In this document: in pieces, positions 22,388 through 33,622 of the stretch | Layout of the letters: each line of letters begins with the position of its first letter | Numbering within the stretch: the first letter of the stretch is position 1 | Assembly: GCA_916700875.1 (NCBI GenBank) | Contig: CAKAKS010000068.1 | Location: forward strand, 33,824,627-33,888,626 | DNA length: 64,000 bases | Source: Sebastes aleutianus | Lineage: Eukaryota > Chordata > Actinopteri > Perciformes > Sebastidae | Direction of reading: 5' to 3' | Position numbers and translations under genes: made by a program | The notes under the pieces: generated by a model | What the model was told of the DNA's origin: nothing | The model's input: only the letters and a program-made list of their open reading frames with translations | Databases searched by the model: none

Positions 22388-23250
22388 CATACCAGCCTAG
22401 TCTCACAGCAAAGCGTGTAATTGACCCGCCTGTCCACGGGAATAAAGCCTGTCAGTGTCAAGTTTTGTGTCAGCGAAACGTGAATATTACACGGCTGCAT
22501 AAAAGTGCAGTGTTTTGTTGTCACATTTTTATAGTGACCATTGTCACGTGTTTCCCGTCCTGACGTTAGGTTGTTACGTCTTGGCCTTGAAGGAGGTTAT
22601 ATTTTCACAGGCTTTGGTCCGTCCGTCTGTAGCACAATGAACAATCCATTTGATTTTGATGGTGGCCCCGCCTTTTTCCTCCTTCTTCGAGCAGAGAGAT
22701 ACGTGTGTGGAGCTGCTGGCCGTCCGCGGTGAGAAAAAAAAAGTGGTAGATGACGGGATGAGAGACAACATAATATAACGTTATACAGACATAACAAGGC
22801 TGCTGAATGAGAGAGGCGTCCGCCGATACGTTACACGGAAACACACCGTGTTAATAATAAGCCGACCAACTCACGGTACCGCCAGCTGTGAGCTGTGAGC
22901 TGTTTTTAAAGTCAGGCACCTTGGCGGAGGTCTGCGCTCTCTGAGTGCTATTTTAGTTTCTGTATATTTTTTACTTAGTTTACGTATTTCTTTAAAGCCC
23001 AACCATGATGTTTTCCCTTAACCTAAGTGGTTTTCTTGCCTGATCCTAAGTCAGTGACCATGACGTTTTCCCTTAACTTCACAAATGAATTTTCTTATCT
23101 AACGCTAACTCAGTGCAGCTTTGTTGCCCCTTGCTGGTACTGCACGTTAATACAAGCTTGTAATATTCACGTCTCTGGGAGGCAAAATGTGTCACCGACA
23201 CACCTCTGGTGGACAGGCGGGTCCATCACACACGTTGGCGTGATATCGGG
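22388..23250. mobile_element. TIR element inserted in the Tc1-like remnant
   Basis: Ends are inverted over roughly 100 bp with gaps. The left has GACCCGCCTGTCCAC and AAACGTGAATATTACAC. The right, reversed, has GACCCGCCTGTCCACC and GAGACGTGAATATTACAAG. The right half carries AAGCCCAACCATGATGTTTT and CCTTAACCTAAGTGGTTTTC, related to family A. A third repeat is nested inside at 22581-22959. Confidence 0.6.
22581..22959. mobile_element. AAGGAGGTTAT / CTTGGCGGAGG repeat, nested
   Basis: Begins CCTTGAAGGAGGTTATATTT and ends CACCTTGGCGGAGGTCTGCG, CTCTCTGAGTGCTATTTTAG. The same end signatures bound the insertion at 36700-37016. Between them the sequence differs from that copy, so both have different internal content. 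Non-coding. Confidence 0.55.
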
Positions 23251-23476
23251 TTGCCCACGGACAAAGTCAGCTCCATAAAGAAATGAATTTCCCAGTTTGG
23301 TGTGGAAGAACTTGACTGGTCTGCACAGAGCTCTGATCTCAACCCCATCACACGGCTTTGGGGTGAATTAGAATGATCCAGACCTGATCGCCCAACATCA
23401 GTGACCTCATTAATGATCTTGAGTCTGAATGGAAAGAAAATCCCTGCAGCTAGGTTTCAACATGGCTGTTATAGCA

Positions 23477-25369
23477 GTAGATAAAATGTTTGAATCCTTT
23501 ACTGAAATACAATGTTTGTTTTTCTTACTGGCCTCTGAAGCTGCTAGAAGGTTGTACTTGGTTCCTCTCTGTCTGTCTCCCATGGGTGTAATCAGAGCTT
23601 CAGACCAGAGGGGAATAATGGATTTGGGTTTGGTCAGTCCATCGGCGGGTCAGGGAGATGGATGGATCAGTTAGTGATGGCTTGATAAATCAATGAACAC
23701 GTAAAACAATGAATTAATGGATGGATGGGTGGATGGAGAGGGCGGGAAAGATTGATGGTAAACAGGGGAAAGGCATTGACTGACCCTGACCAGCAGATAA
23801 ACTCTGAGAGGAGGACGGCTAGTATTAATCTGGGATTGGTTGATATATAAAAGAGTTAAAGCATTTAATTGTTTATTTTGTTGATAGTAGATGATCAGCA
23901 GTAAAATGGAGTCATAGGACTGAAATGTCTGATGACAAGAAAGGAAGAACTAATGATTTTCATGACTGGTTATTCTGTCCAAAAGATTGTTGCTTCACCA
24001 CAATTCAAAAACTGCTCACTGTCAAATAGATTGACAAGTCGTCTACATATTGATAACTTTTCATTTAGTTTTGTAAAAAGTAGTGAGAGTGGGATTGCGT
24101 TGCCTTTGAAGGAGCCTGAGGGGAGGTGGTGGGTTTAGACGGAGCTCCTGAGGCGATGTTACTTTCAGATTATGCTAGCTTTCCAACATCGTTGACCCTA
24201 TACCTTTACATTTAATACATTAACATTATTTGATATCTGTTTGATTCATCAGTATTAATTACCATAATCATCATTATCACCATCATCATCTACAGAGAGA
24301 TGCAGCCACTTCTTGTCTGTGAACGTATCTTGTGGTTTAGTGTGTAATGACCGATCTTTAGCACTCCAGCCAGTCGCAGTAAGACGGTGCTGAAAACTCA
24401 ATTTGTTTAATTAATGTGCAGTTTATTTCTGGTCGATGCCGGCATCCCCTTTCCAGTTAATCCAGAGCACAAAAAAAAGGGCAGCCATTGACTCCCAGTT
24501 AAAGCCGTTACACTCCATTGACCCAGACGCCGTTAAAATTGACTGATGTGAGTCAGTGAAGTGGGTGGGAGTGCACGGACTGACACTTCTCCCACTCACA
24601 GTCTCTAATTATCCACAGTCCCATATCATGTAATGTATGTGACTCTGCACAGGTGTCAGGCCTCCTCAACCAGTCAGCCTTTGACTGAAAACATCTACCA
24701 TTAGCATACTAAAAATGTTGAAAATATTGGTAACCTTAAAACTCATAAACAGCTACACATGAAGGAACAAATGTACATGTGTGCAGGCTCTAATCCTCAT
24801 TTTCATTGGAAGGAGATACAGACAAAACATGAGCAATGGAAGGAATGAAAGAGTGAGTGTGGATAAAAGTTGATGTTGTGTACTGGACACGAGTCAAACA
24901 GTTTTATTGGCTGCAGTCGTATCATGGCCCGTTGTCTTTTACTATGAGCTACTAAAACTAACAAAAGAAGAACATCCTTTGGTAAACTAGTTATTGATTT
25001 GTGCTATAAAACATATATATAACAATTGCTAGCCTTTGTTAGCAGGTCAGAGAGGTTATTACAAGTCACCAGTCAGTTGTACTGTTTAATTAAGGCCCCG
25101 AGGAGATGACTCACACGATATCTATGAAGTCATTAGGGCCCATATTTATTTTATAGCCACAAAGAATCAGGCCAAATGATTAGTTTTTTGTGTGCAGCCA
25201 GAAACGTCTCAGCCAAACCGATTAATGGCAGCAGTGTAGGTTTGCGGTTTGAATGATAGTACAGCCCTCAGCTAGAGAGCTGTTTTTGGTGATTTCCTCC
25301 CCCAAAATAAATGGCCATCAAAGAATGTACAGCATAGGAATGATCATTTCATCAACTGAAGTTATATAG
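23477..25369. other. No gene recognised
   Basis: Unique sequence with a short GGAT/GATG-rich patch at 23710-23745. Frames at 23429-24138 lack recognisable domains. The composition is typical of fish intron or intergenic DNA. Confidence 0.4.
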
Positions 25370-25625
25370 GAGGGGTGGAGAGGGAGGAAGAGGAAGGATG
25401 GGAGGGGGAGAGGAAGGCGACAAATGAAGCGAGAGGAAGGAGGAGGAGAAAATTGGATGTTGGGTTGAAGTTGATGAATGGAGAGCGCGAAGGAACATGG
25501 GATTAAGAAAGTGTAAAAGGAGAGAGAGGACAAAAATAGATGGGGAGAGGGGAAACGAGAGAAAGATGCATGGATGGTCAAGGAGAAAAGGGAGGGACGG
25601 GAGGAAAGAGGGAGTGGTGGAGCAG
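25370..25625. repeat. Purine-rich tract on the plus strand
   Basis: About 250 bp dominated by GGA, GAG and AGGAAG words. The minus-strand frame at 25318-25785 crossing it is low-complexity. Potential triplex-forming sequence. Confidence 0.7.
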
Positions 25626-25940
25626 GAATGTATAGGATTGGATTCTGTGGTCTGCCCCTGTGGCTGCGCTGTTGTCCAAGGGATTGGAAAAGGACTGTGA
25701 TCAATGGCAGCCAGAGCTCAGTCACAGCAGTTTCGCCGTGGCAACGGTGGGAAATGACCAGCAGCCACCAGCACAATGCTGCCAACCAGTCAACCTGTCA
25801 TTCTGAGGTTGTTGTTGACTCTCCAGACTCTCTGTGCTGCCGAGGGATCAGCAGGGACTAAGACTGACCAATCTGTCTTTGAATAACTCATCTTCACAGC
25901 GTTCTATTGAACAAAAGGAAATATTTGAATGACTTTTTTG

Positions 25941-26377
25941 GTTCTCATACACTCTTCGTATCTATACTAATGAAAAGTAATGCACTTTTGTTCATTTATA
26001 TCCCACAGAATGAATTTGTGTGTAATTCACTTAATTGTGAACCAGGAAGTATAAAGGTTGGGGTGGATGGGCGGGTCAAAAAACGCTGGACCTTCGCCCA
26101 GGAGACCGGCATCCGTGTCCCGTGTGAAACCAGAAATCAATGTTGAGTTATCAGTTATTTTAAGCCAAACTACGATCTTTTCCTAATCCTAACTGAATCA
26201 TTTTGTTGCCTAAACCTAAGGAAGTTGTTTCCTGTGAAGATGAAAGTTTATTTAGAGAAGACTGTACACATGACTCGTGAAACTGACACGTGTTGCTGGA
26301 CATGCGTAGGATGAGGAACGAAAAAGGAGGAATAACTTTTCTGTAAGATACCATGAGAACCGTTGTATGAGAATACG
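25941..26377 (+). mobile_element. Family A TIR element, copy 1
   Basis: The left end GTTCTCATACACTCTTCGTA and the right end, reversed, CGTATTCTCATACAACGGTT define imperfect TIRs. The interior shows, in order, GGTGGATGGGCGGGTC, CAGGAGACCGGCATCCGTG, CCCGTGTGAAACCAGAA, TTATTTTAAGCCAAAC, a two-copy CCTAA.C.TAA block, TTGTTTCCTGTGAAGATGAA and ACACGTGTTGCTGGACATGC. The same order occurs at 27733, 36468 and (reversed) 29330. Non-coding, about 440 bp. Confidence 0.75.
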
Positions 26378-26424
26378 CTGAACGATAAGATAAAATGATG
26401 TTGTTGAATCTTTGTATAATGTAA

Positions 26425-26935
26425 ATGATACTCACTTGGTAAAAAAAACTTTCAGCAGCGGAAACCGACGCACGGGAGCGACAGTATGTGACGAACCGGA
26501 CTTGTTTCAGGGCGGGATGGAGGGGTGGTGGTTGGGCCAAACTAACACAAGACTTTCAACCAGGAGACCGCAGTTCGTGTCTTGTGTGAAACTAAAAGTA
26601 ACGTTGACTTATTTTGTCACGTCAGACGTTTGTCACATGACTCGTTAGTACCGTCAGTCCTGTCAGTCACACGAGTCCCTAGTTGTCACTTGAGTATATT
26701 GACATGCCATCCTGTTCCGTCCAGAAGTAACTCAAGAGGGGTACCCCATATGGCGGTCTATGATGCTGAGGGGCATCGACCAAGCGTCCGTATTTGACAA
26801 GTTGGGTGTGAGAACGTGTTGGTCTAACGGATTAATCTGCATGTTGAAAAATTCTACCAAAAGTGACGCCAAGGGTTCCTGACCCAGCGTCCGTATGTGA
26901 GGAATTAGGAGTGAGAACATGTTGATGAATCACAC
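26425..26935 (+). mobile_element. Family A-related fragment
   Basis: Contains GGGCGGGATGGAGG, CAACCAGGAGACCGCAGTTC, GTGTGAAACTAAAAGTAACG, then a segment (26705-26930) with GAGGGGTACC and GTCCGTATTTGACAAGTTGG. The latter resembles 50915-51003. A GTCCGTATxTGAxxAxTTxGG word is repeated within it (26787 and 26889). It is a mosaic or a sub-family. Confidence 0.5.
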
Positions 26936-27395
26936 TATTACACCGTGGCAAAGCTTAAAGCCTCTCAGTTCATATTGAAAGGACAATTTACTAATCAATA
27001 TCACATGATATCAGGACCTAACACCCTGCTCTATCTGCCGCCTTATTCCCCGCGGCTCTGTCCTACCACAGCCATTAGTTCTTACATGGAAGTCACACAG
27101 AGAGGCCTTTTTATCAGCCCGGCCGATCTATGGCTCTGACCTGCTCTTTCTACACACCACTAATCACATTTGGCTTTCATGTTCCTTTTCCAATTCTCCA
27201 ATTACGCCGCTGTAGTGGAACCGGAGCTGAGTCGGCTGAATTATTACTCACCAAGTCAGTGAGTGTGTGAGAGTTTGTGCATGCGTTAGGTAGTTTTCAG
27301 TGAATGTCTTATCTGTCAGCTTGCGTCAGAATATGTGTGTATAAAGTAAGAATGCAGTGTTCCTGTCTTATCTGCAGGAGAGAGAAGGACTGGGA
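26936..27395. other. No gene recognised
   Basis: Complex sequence at 27040-27240 with AATTAC/TAATCAC motifs could be conserved non-coding DNA. This was not testable here. Confidence 0.3.
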
Positions 27396-27640
27396 TTCTC
27401 TCTTTCTCCCTCCCTCCCTCTTTCTCCTCACTCTCTCTTCCTTCAACCTGACAAAACCTTTAATCTCCATCTCTCCCCTCCTCTCCAGCCCTCTGCTTCA
27501 GCACTTTTATTGGTCACCACATTGTCTACTTTCTTAATCCTTTATCACATCTGACACCTTTCTTTCTCCATCTCCTCCCCCGTGATCTCTCTCCCAGTTT
27601 TCTTTCCATCATTGTCACGATCCTTGCTCTTTCCTTTCAG
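27396..27640. repeat. Pyrimidine-rich tract
   Basis: TCTCTTTCTCCCTCC-type sequence across about 245 bp. The plus frames at 27304-27554 are low-complexity readings of it. Confidence 0.65.
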
Positions 27641-27732
27641 ACTTTACAGTATGTTCACCCTAAGCAAGTAAAATCTGCAACCCCAAACTGGCTGGGTTTA
27701 GTTTCCAAAAGTTCAGTTTTCCTGGTCAACAC

Positions 27733-28230
27733 TCTTCTCATACACTGCTCGTAGCTACAGTATACCCATGAAAAGTAATGCTCTGTAATTTGTGTATATC
27801 CAACAGAATCATACCAATCGTATAATTACCTTAATCATGTACCAGGAAATATAAAGAACAGCGAACACCGTGTAGGGAGGCGGTCAGGGTGGATGGGTGG
27901 GTCAAAAAGTACCAGGCTTTTGCCAGGAGACCGGCGTTCATGTCCCGTGTGAAACCAGAAGTCAACGCTGATTTATTTATCATGTAACTTATGTATAAAA
28001 GTAACGCCACTCCAAGAGTTATTTTCAGTCAAACCACCATCTTTTCCTAAACCTAACTAAGTAGTTTAGTTGTCTAAACCTAAAGGAGGTTGTTTCCTGT
28101 GAAGACGGAAGTTTATGATGAATAGACTGTTTGCATGTAAGGAGCAGGAATTGACACGTGTTGCTGGACATTCATACATTTATAGGAACTTTTTCATAAG
28201 ATATCATCTGAACCGTTGTGTGAGAGTATG
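27733..28230 (+). mobile_element. Family A TIR element, copy 2
   Basis: The left end TCTTCTCATACACTGCTCGT and the right end, reversed, CATACTCTCACACAACGGTTC are imperfect TIRs. It has the same internal order as 25941-26377 (CAGGAGACCGGCGTTCATG, CCCGTGTGAAACCAGAAGTC, CCTAAACCTAACTAAGTAG, CTGTGAAGACGGAAGTTTAT, ACACGTGTTGCTGGACATTC). It is the most complete uninterrupted copy, about 500 bp, in the same orientation as copy 1 some 1.8 kb away. Confidence 0.8.
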
Positions 28231-28410
28231 TTGCAACACTGGACTAAGGGAAAGAAAAGTATGTTGTAAGTCTTATCAGTCTCAGTATGGCTTCATTTCT
28301 GTCTCGCAAGTCTGAGAAGCTCTCAATTCAGTCCCCTCGTCTCTTTCTCTAGTCTTAGTCAGCACAGTGATTGGGCAGGCAGTCTTTTCCACTCATCTAA
28401 TCACTATTGT

Positions 28411-28411
<1 letters not shown>

Positions 28412-28465
<54 letters not shown>
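28412..28465. repeat. (CT)n microsatellite
   Basis: Twenty-seven uninterrupted CT units. Confidence 0.97.
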
Positions 28466-28469
<4 letters not shown>

Positions 28470-28627
28470 CTTCCCTCCATCTTTTCAATCAGATCTCCTC
28501 TCTAATTATTATCATTACTGTTATATTATGTCTCTGTTCTTGGCAGAAGGAATCCTCACCTGCATTTAAAATGTCCACTGACAGGAGGAATGAAATGATC
28601 ACATTTCATCCTCACACTCACACACTG

Positions 28628-28632
<5 letters not shown>

Positions 28633-28669
<37 letters not shown>
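28633..28669. repeat. (CA)n microsatellite
   Basis: About 18 CA units. The surrounding 28231-29329 has no gene. A 12-bp inverted motif (GCTAATTACAGC / GCTGTAATTAGT) lies at about 28694-28763. Confidence 0.95.
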
Positions 28670-28670
<1 letters not shown>

Positions 28671-29329
28671 AAATGACTGTATAGTCTCTTTGGGCTAATT
28701 ACAGCCGGGGACTTTAATAGGCCAGAGAATGCCGCAGCGGTGAAATGTGTCCGCTGTAATTAGTAAACACTCTGCTTTTATTCTAATAGCAGAACCACAC
28801 ATACACAAATATGAGCCTGATTACACTGAAGGGACAGGACACACACATAAACTTCATAATGCACACACACAATACAGTTTACGGTACTCCAGTCCAGCTT
28901 GATAAATACGCTCCTCGTGTGTTTCTGTTCTGAGACTTTTATTTACTATCAAACACTTTGGAGGGAAATAACTCAACGACAGGGGTTCTGTACTGTTTTG
29001 TAGAGTAGTTACATTTATCAGATTAAAAAAAAGTCAAGTTTTTACCGACAATACCATCTAAACTACCGACAACATTAAAGTACCACCAGCATGTTAAAGT
29101 GTTAGTTCATCCAAATAGTACAGTATATCAAGTGATATAAACATGCATATAGCTTTAGACCTCAGCCTCCACCCCAATGAAAAGGAATTTTACGTATGTT
29201 GCTCAAAGCATTGTAAATGTAATTGGAAAGCCTCAACAGCATCATCCTGCAACATCTCTTTCTGGAAAATATATCCAATAATTCCAGTGAATATACAGTG
29301 AAAATAAAAACAAGCCTTTGTCAGCGTGC

Positions 29330-29592
29330 ATGTCTGTTCGTATGGTTCCTATGATATCTAAAAAGTTATTTTTTTGGGGGGGGGTTTTCCTACGAATGTC
29401 CAGCAACACGTGTCAATTTCCGTCTCGTTACGTGAATACAGTCTTTTCAAAATAAACTTCCGTCTTCACAGGAAACAACTTCCTTAGGTTTAGGCAGCAC
29501 AACTACGTAGTTAGGTTCAGGAATAGATCGTGGTTTGACTTAACATAACTCCTGAAGTGGCGTTACTTAAGTACGTACGTTACATGACAAAT
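29330..29592 (-). mobile_element. Family A element, copy 3, 5'-truncated
   Basis: Reversed relative to copies 1 and 2: TTCGTATGGTTCCTATGATA, CCTACGAATGTCCAGCAACA, CGTCTTCACAGGAAACAACT, CCTTAGGTTTAGGCAGC, GTAGTTAGGTTCAGGAATAG. It stops in the middle of the element near the GTACGTTACATGAC segment. An 11-base G run at 29374-29384 interrupts it. Confidence 0.75.
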
Positions 29593-30120
29593 AATTTCAG
29601 TTCTTTAATAATAAATAATAACACAATATGTTGATCATGCTCTATATTCACCATCATGCCCACAGATTCTGGTCTGACTTCTGCATGTACTTACTGTATG
29701 TTGGAAGTGCTTTAATAAACACTAAACATGTGCTAATCTATAATTTTTACTAATGCACACAATCACATGGACAGCAAGCAAGACACGGGAACGTGGCTCG
29801 AGTCATGTTGTTGCATTTATTCAGCCTAAACTGTGCACACGCTGCTCTGCTGCTACGCTTACAGCTATAACGTTATAACTCTACTGCTGCACTTGACCGC
29901 ATACTGACACTCGCTGACGTTAAGCACACGACCTTAACCCAAAGTTATTCCTTAAAGGAGTTCGCTACTATTAAAAAAACATCTTCAAAATACATAATTC
30001 CACGATGCTTTGGTCCGTCGGGCTGCCGGGGTCGCAATACGCTGGCAGAAATCCTCTAATTCTGCATTCTTAACCTCAGAAAAACTCTCTCTCCATCCAC
30101 ACACACACACACCATTGTGT

Positions 30121-30123
<3 letters not shown>

Positions 30124-30176
<53 letters not shown>

Positions 30177-30190
30177 GTGTGTGTGTGTGT
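30124..30190. repeat. (GT)n microsatellite
   Basis: About 33 GT units with one GC interruption near 30171. Confidence 0.97.
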
Positions 30191-30288
30191 ACTACAGAAA
30201 TTATTTAGGCCAGTTTTTCTATTAGAGGAGCAGCTGACTAATCCCTGTTTTAGAGGGAGAGGAGAATAATCTGCCTTTGTCTGGTTTT

Positions 30289-30289
30289 G

Positions 30290-30323
<34 letters not shown>

Positions 30324-30382
30324 TGTGCGTATTGTTTGTCTTTGTGTATCTGTTTGCTGTGTGTGTGTTGTGTGTGTGTGTT
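30289..30382. repeat. Compound (CT)n(GT)n microsatellite
   Basis: About nine CT units pass directly into about ten GT units (to 30330). A second short GT-rich patch follows at 30357-30382. Confidence 0.9.
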
Positions 30383-30867
30383 GTGAAGCAGCACAGCTAG
30401 ATATTTGTTAGCACACAGGGAAATACAATGAAAACAGCCCCATTGTCTTGGTCCAATTCACCCAAAACACAAAACAACACAAAGCACCAAAACAGATTAG
30501 AGCCAGCGGTTGGAAACAATGCCTCCATCCTTGAATTCAACAAACCAAATAATAAACCAAATAGTAATAAATAAGAAGCCAGGATGGATCGGTTTCAGCC
30601 GTGACCTGACTGATCCACATGAAATAGGTTTGATTTGTTCATGGCATCATTTAAAGACAAAAAAACAACATTCAGTCACGACAGTCGCTGCAGCATCTGT
30701 GTCCTCACGGTACCTTCAGATTATACCAATGAGCTCCATGAGGAGTTCTACAGATTTAACATTAGGGATAAAGAGAGCGAGACAACTACTCTAGGTCACA
30801 TTGCGATTCAGGATCTGCAGATACGCCAAGTGAGGCGTCGCATTTGGTATCTGTAGAGAACAAGTTG

Positions 30868-31338
30868 TACCGGTGGTCCGTGACATCATCCATTGGTTTT
30901 ATAGACAGCTGTTTTGAAGCCTCGAGTTCGGTACTTTAGCCATCACTATTTTGTTTTTTTGGAACCAGAAGTGACACGAGAGGAACGCTGAATAAGACAT
31001 TTATAGGAGACCAAAATGTTATAATTGACTTTCACGACCTGAAAACACACCGTGAAAGGGTTATAGTTCTAAGACCAAAACACGGACAACTCCCTGACCG
31101 GACAACGCCGTGGTAGCGACCTGTCAATCACAAGGTAGCCCCGATTGAGAGCATAAACTCATGTTTACAATGTTTACTGAGGTAATAAATCAAGTGAGAA
31201 GTAGGCTCATTTTCTCATAGACTTCTATACAACCAGACTTCTTTTAGCAACCAGAGGAGTCGCCCCCTGCTGGCTGTTAGAGAGAATGCAGGTTTAAGGC
31301 ACTTCAGCATTGGCTTCACTTCTCAGACGCGGAGGTTT
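30868..31338 (+). mobile_element. Common fish interspersed repeat, internally deleted
   Basis: Recognised by the series TCATCCATTGGTTTTATAGA, TTTTGAAGCCTCGAGTTCGG, GAACCAGAAGTGACACGAGA, CACCGTGAAAGGGTTATAGT, CAAAACACGGACAACTCCCT, TGACCTGTCAATCAC-like, TAAACTCATGTTTACAATGT, CAACCAGAGGAGTCGCCCCC and CTTCACTTCTCAGACGCGGA. This series matches my memory of a widespread percomorph repeat whose full form is longer in the middle. Class unassigned. Non-coding. Confidence 0.65.
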
Positions 31339-32086
31339 CCCGACAGTGTAGATACCAACAACATTTCATCCATCATGGCTGATATAATCACTATTGCTGC
31401 ATTGTACACACATAGTGGAAGTTTTCAGATAAATCAAGTAATTCAAACGCTTCTTTCCCGACTTTTCCACCTCAACTTTTCTTATTCTCTCAGAACATCA
31501 CGCCGCGTCCACACAGTATGTAGAAGCAAACATAAACACACTTACTATTCCGCTGCCTGTGACCCTTGCAGACAAGATGTACTGTATGTTTAGTTGCTGG
31601 TGCTAGATGGTTGACGTAGTTACAGATGTTCAGCTTGTGAGTGTCGACCAGATGTGGAAGTGTCAATAGTCTGTACTGATGGAACATCTGTCTCCACACA
31701 TCATCCACGTAATTGCAATGAAAACAAATGTAATCACACATAAACAAACCTACAGAATATAAACGGTACTCGCCCTGAACACACACACACACACACACAC
31801 GCACACACACACACACACACGCAGAGAGAGAGCAGTCAATAGAAGGTGTCAGTAGCAGTGTGGCGGCTCAGCACTGCTGACAGAGACTTCTTTATTTCCC
31901 ATCAATCACTGAGCTGAATTAAAGACATTGATTAGTCTCTGCAGCTGTCTGTGAGCTTCACTTGATGACTGACTTCTAGTAGAATCCAGTGTGAGACACA
32001 GTAGAGTTCAGCTGGTGACCTCTGTGTGACGATAAAAACACAGGCATCAGCAGGTATCCAACCTGCTTTAGAAGAGTCCTAACTCC
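31339..32086. other. No gene recognised; (CA)n at 31779-31820
   Basis: Apart from the interrupted (CA)n/(GA)n array, the sequence is unremarkable. The frames here lack motifs. Confidence 0.5.
31779..31820. repeat. (CA)n microsatellite
   Basis: About 20 CA units with a GC interruption at 31801, followed by a short (GA)n. Confidence 0.95.
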
Positions 32087-32204
32087 CCGTGACCTCTGAC
32101 CTCACTGCAGAGCCCCCCGTGACCTCTGACCTCACTGCAGAGCCCCCCGTGACCTCTGCCCTCACTGCAGAGCCCCCCGTGACCTCTGACCTCACTGCAG
32201 AGCC
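32087..32204. repeat. 30-bp minisatellite, 4 copies
   Basis: Unit CCGTGACCTCTGACCTCACT plus GCAGAGCCCC, copies at 32087, 32117, 32147 and 32177. Only one internal substitution is visible (CTGCCC for CTGACC in the third copy), so the array is recent or homogenised. Confidence 0.95.
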
Positions 32205-33219
32205 GGGCAGCAGAAAAGATTTCCCTGCGGTTTAATATATTAACACAAATGCCCTACTTCTATTCCTTCTGCTATAAAGCTTTGCTGCAGAGACAGTTGG
32301 GGGTGATTCATTATTAAGAGATAAATGATTAGATTGAAAGATTCAAATAATACATCAAACTACTTCAGTCAAGGCTCCAAATAAGACAAAAGCTTTAAAG
32401 ACAAGATATTGAATTATTAACACTAAGCTAAGATCTTAACTCCGTCAGGAAATCTTAATCTCAAACGCCACCAGAGCATTTAGCAGCATTAGCATCCGAT
32501 GTGTTAGTGGATCGAACTGGAATACTGAGAGGAGCGGCACCACCTCGTCCTTCAGAGCAGCTGGAAACAGTTTTGGACGTAGTTTGGAAGACATGTTGCT
32601 TAATTGCACAGCTCAAGTATCCAGCTGTCATACGATAGTTAGAAGGGGCCTACGTAGGGGTTTCGGGGCAGCTGCGGTGCACTGTATAGTGCATTTATGG
32701 GACGTTTAAGGGGGTAATAGTTGACATTGCAATGACAATATGAGTGTCCATCGGGGGCTTGAGGAACCCCAAACATTTGCCTGGTTTGCTCTCCTGATGG
32801 TGCACCCCTGCCGGAAAGTGTACAACAGTCTATGTGTAAGTGTTGGAATGGAGATATGATTTGTTCACGTGCTCAACTTCATAACAACTGAGATTTATTC
32901 AACAGAATGAAACATACATGGCTCGGAGCTCATACCTTCATGTGACAGACCTCTGCTGGCTGGTAACATTCTGACTGTTGTTCATCTGGAGCAGAGACTG
33001 AAATAGTTTGACATTGTTGAAGCGCCACAAAGACACTCTGACTCAGTGAGCGTAGTGACCGGCAGTCACGCTGGTTTCTTTTAACCATGACCACGATTGT
33101 TCCACACAAATCACTTTTATTTTTGCAACAGTGATTAAAGGTTGTGGAAGACTAAATATGTCTAGTGTAAAAAAGGCCATGCCTCTGCGCATGCCTCCTC
33201 CTACTAACTCCTGTGCCCA
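32205..33219. other. No gene recognised
   Basis: The GC-richer stretch at 32640-32820 (GGGGCCTACGTAGGGGTTTC) has a repeat-like feel, but no ends or copies were found within the window. Confidence 0.35.
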
Positions 33220-33223
33220 ATCA

Positions 33224-33618
33224 TGCACTGTACATGTGCCACCAGTGTGCCTGCACTGAACAAGCTCCCCAATACAGCACTGAGAGTGAAACACAGTTAA
33301 GGAGAGGACAGCTGGACTTTGGACATTCCTTTTCGTGTGCGTCCATGCAAAATGTGAGGTGTGTTATGTTTAATGTATTCATATTAGACTGGCATAATAA
33401 TAATTAGTAACTCTGTATTTAAACCTTTTTCTTTGTAAAATGCCTGTGTTATTTTAGGCTCACTTTTTGTTGCTAATGTTTATTCACTATTAGTTCTAAT
33501 CACTCTGTCCTGTTGTGTTTTGTTGTTACAGACCACACAAACTATTATTTGTCTGCTTTATCTGCTGAGATAAACAGCCGTAAACATACACTTGGACTCC
33601 GCATCTTATTCTTCTACA
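33224..33618 (+). mobile_element. Probable solo LTR
   Basis: The 395-bp segment starts TG and ends CA. It is flanked on both sides by ATCA (33220-33223 and 33619-33622), a 4-bp target duplication. A TATA-like GTATTTAAACC lies at about 33415. Near the right end are GAGATAAACAG, then CTTGGACTCCGCATCTTATT and TTCTACA, a pattern typical of the R-U5 end of fish LTR retrotransposons. No primer-binding site follows, so only an LTR remains, as after LTR-LTR recombination. The family (Gypsy or BEL) is undetermined and contains no gene. Confidence 0.5.
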
Positions 33619-33622
33619 ATCA

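Larger units (their letters stand above)
22201..23476 (+). mobile_element. Decayed Tc1/mariner-like element, split by an insertion
   Basis: The left end TACACTACATGGCCAGAAGT resembles a Tc1-type terminus starting at a TA. Positions 22310-22370 (ATTTTATACAATAGTGTTC, TTTCAACTTTGTGTCAG) and 23252-23476 (CCATAAAGAAATGAATTTC, TTTGGTGTGGAAGAACTTGA, CTGATCTCAACCCCATC, CGCCCAACATCAGTGACCTC, GGCTGTTATAGCAGTAG) recall a remembered fish Tc1-like element and its transposase coding remnant. Reading frames are broken throughout. The right terminus was not found. An 0.88-kb element sits between the halves. Confidence 0.7.
29593..30867. other. No gene recognised; microsatellite-rich
   Basis: Contains the dinucleotide arrays listed separately. 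The remainder shows no exon, and the frames at 30010-30394 are (CA)n/(GT)n translations. Confidence 0.5.

Noticed and set aside
25941..28230. Family A as tRNA-derived SINEs (B-box-like GTTCGTGTCC)
   Set aside because: The elements end in inverted repeats and lack an A box at the right spacing and a 3' tail, so a DNA transposon fits better.
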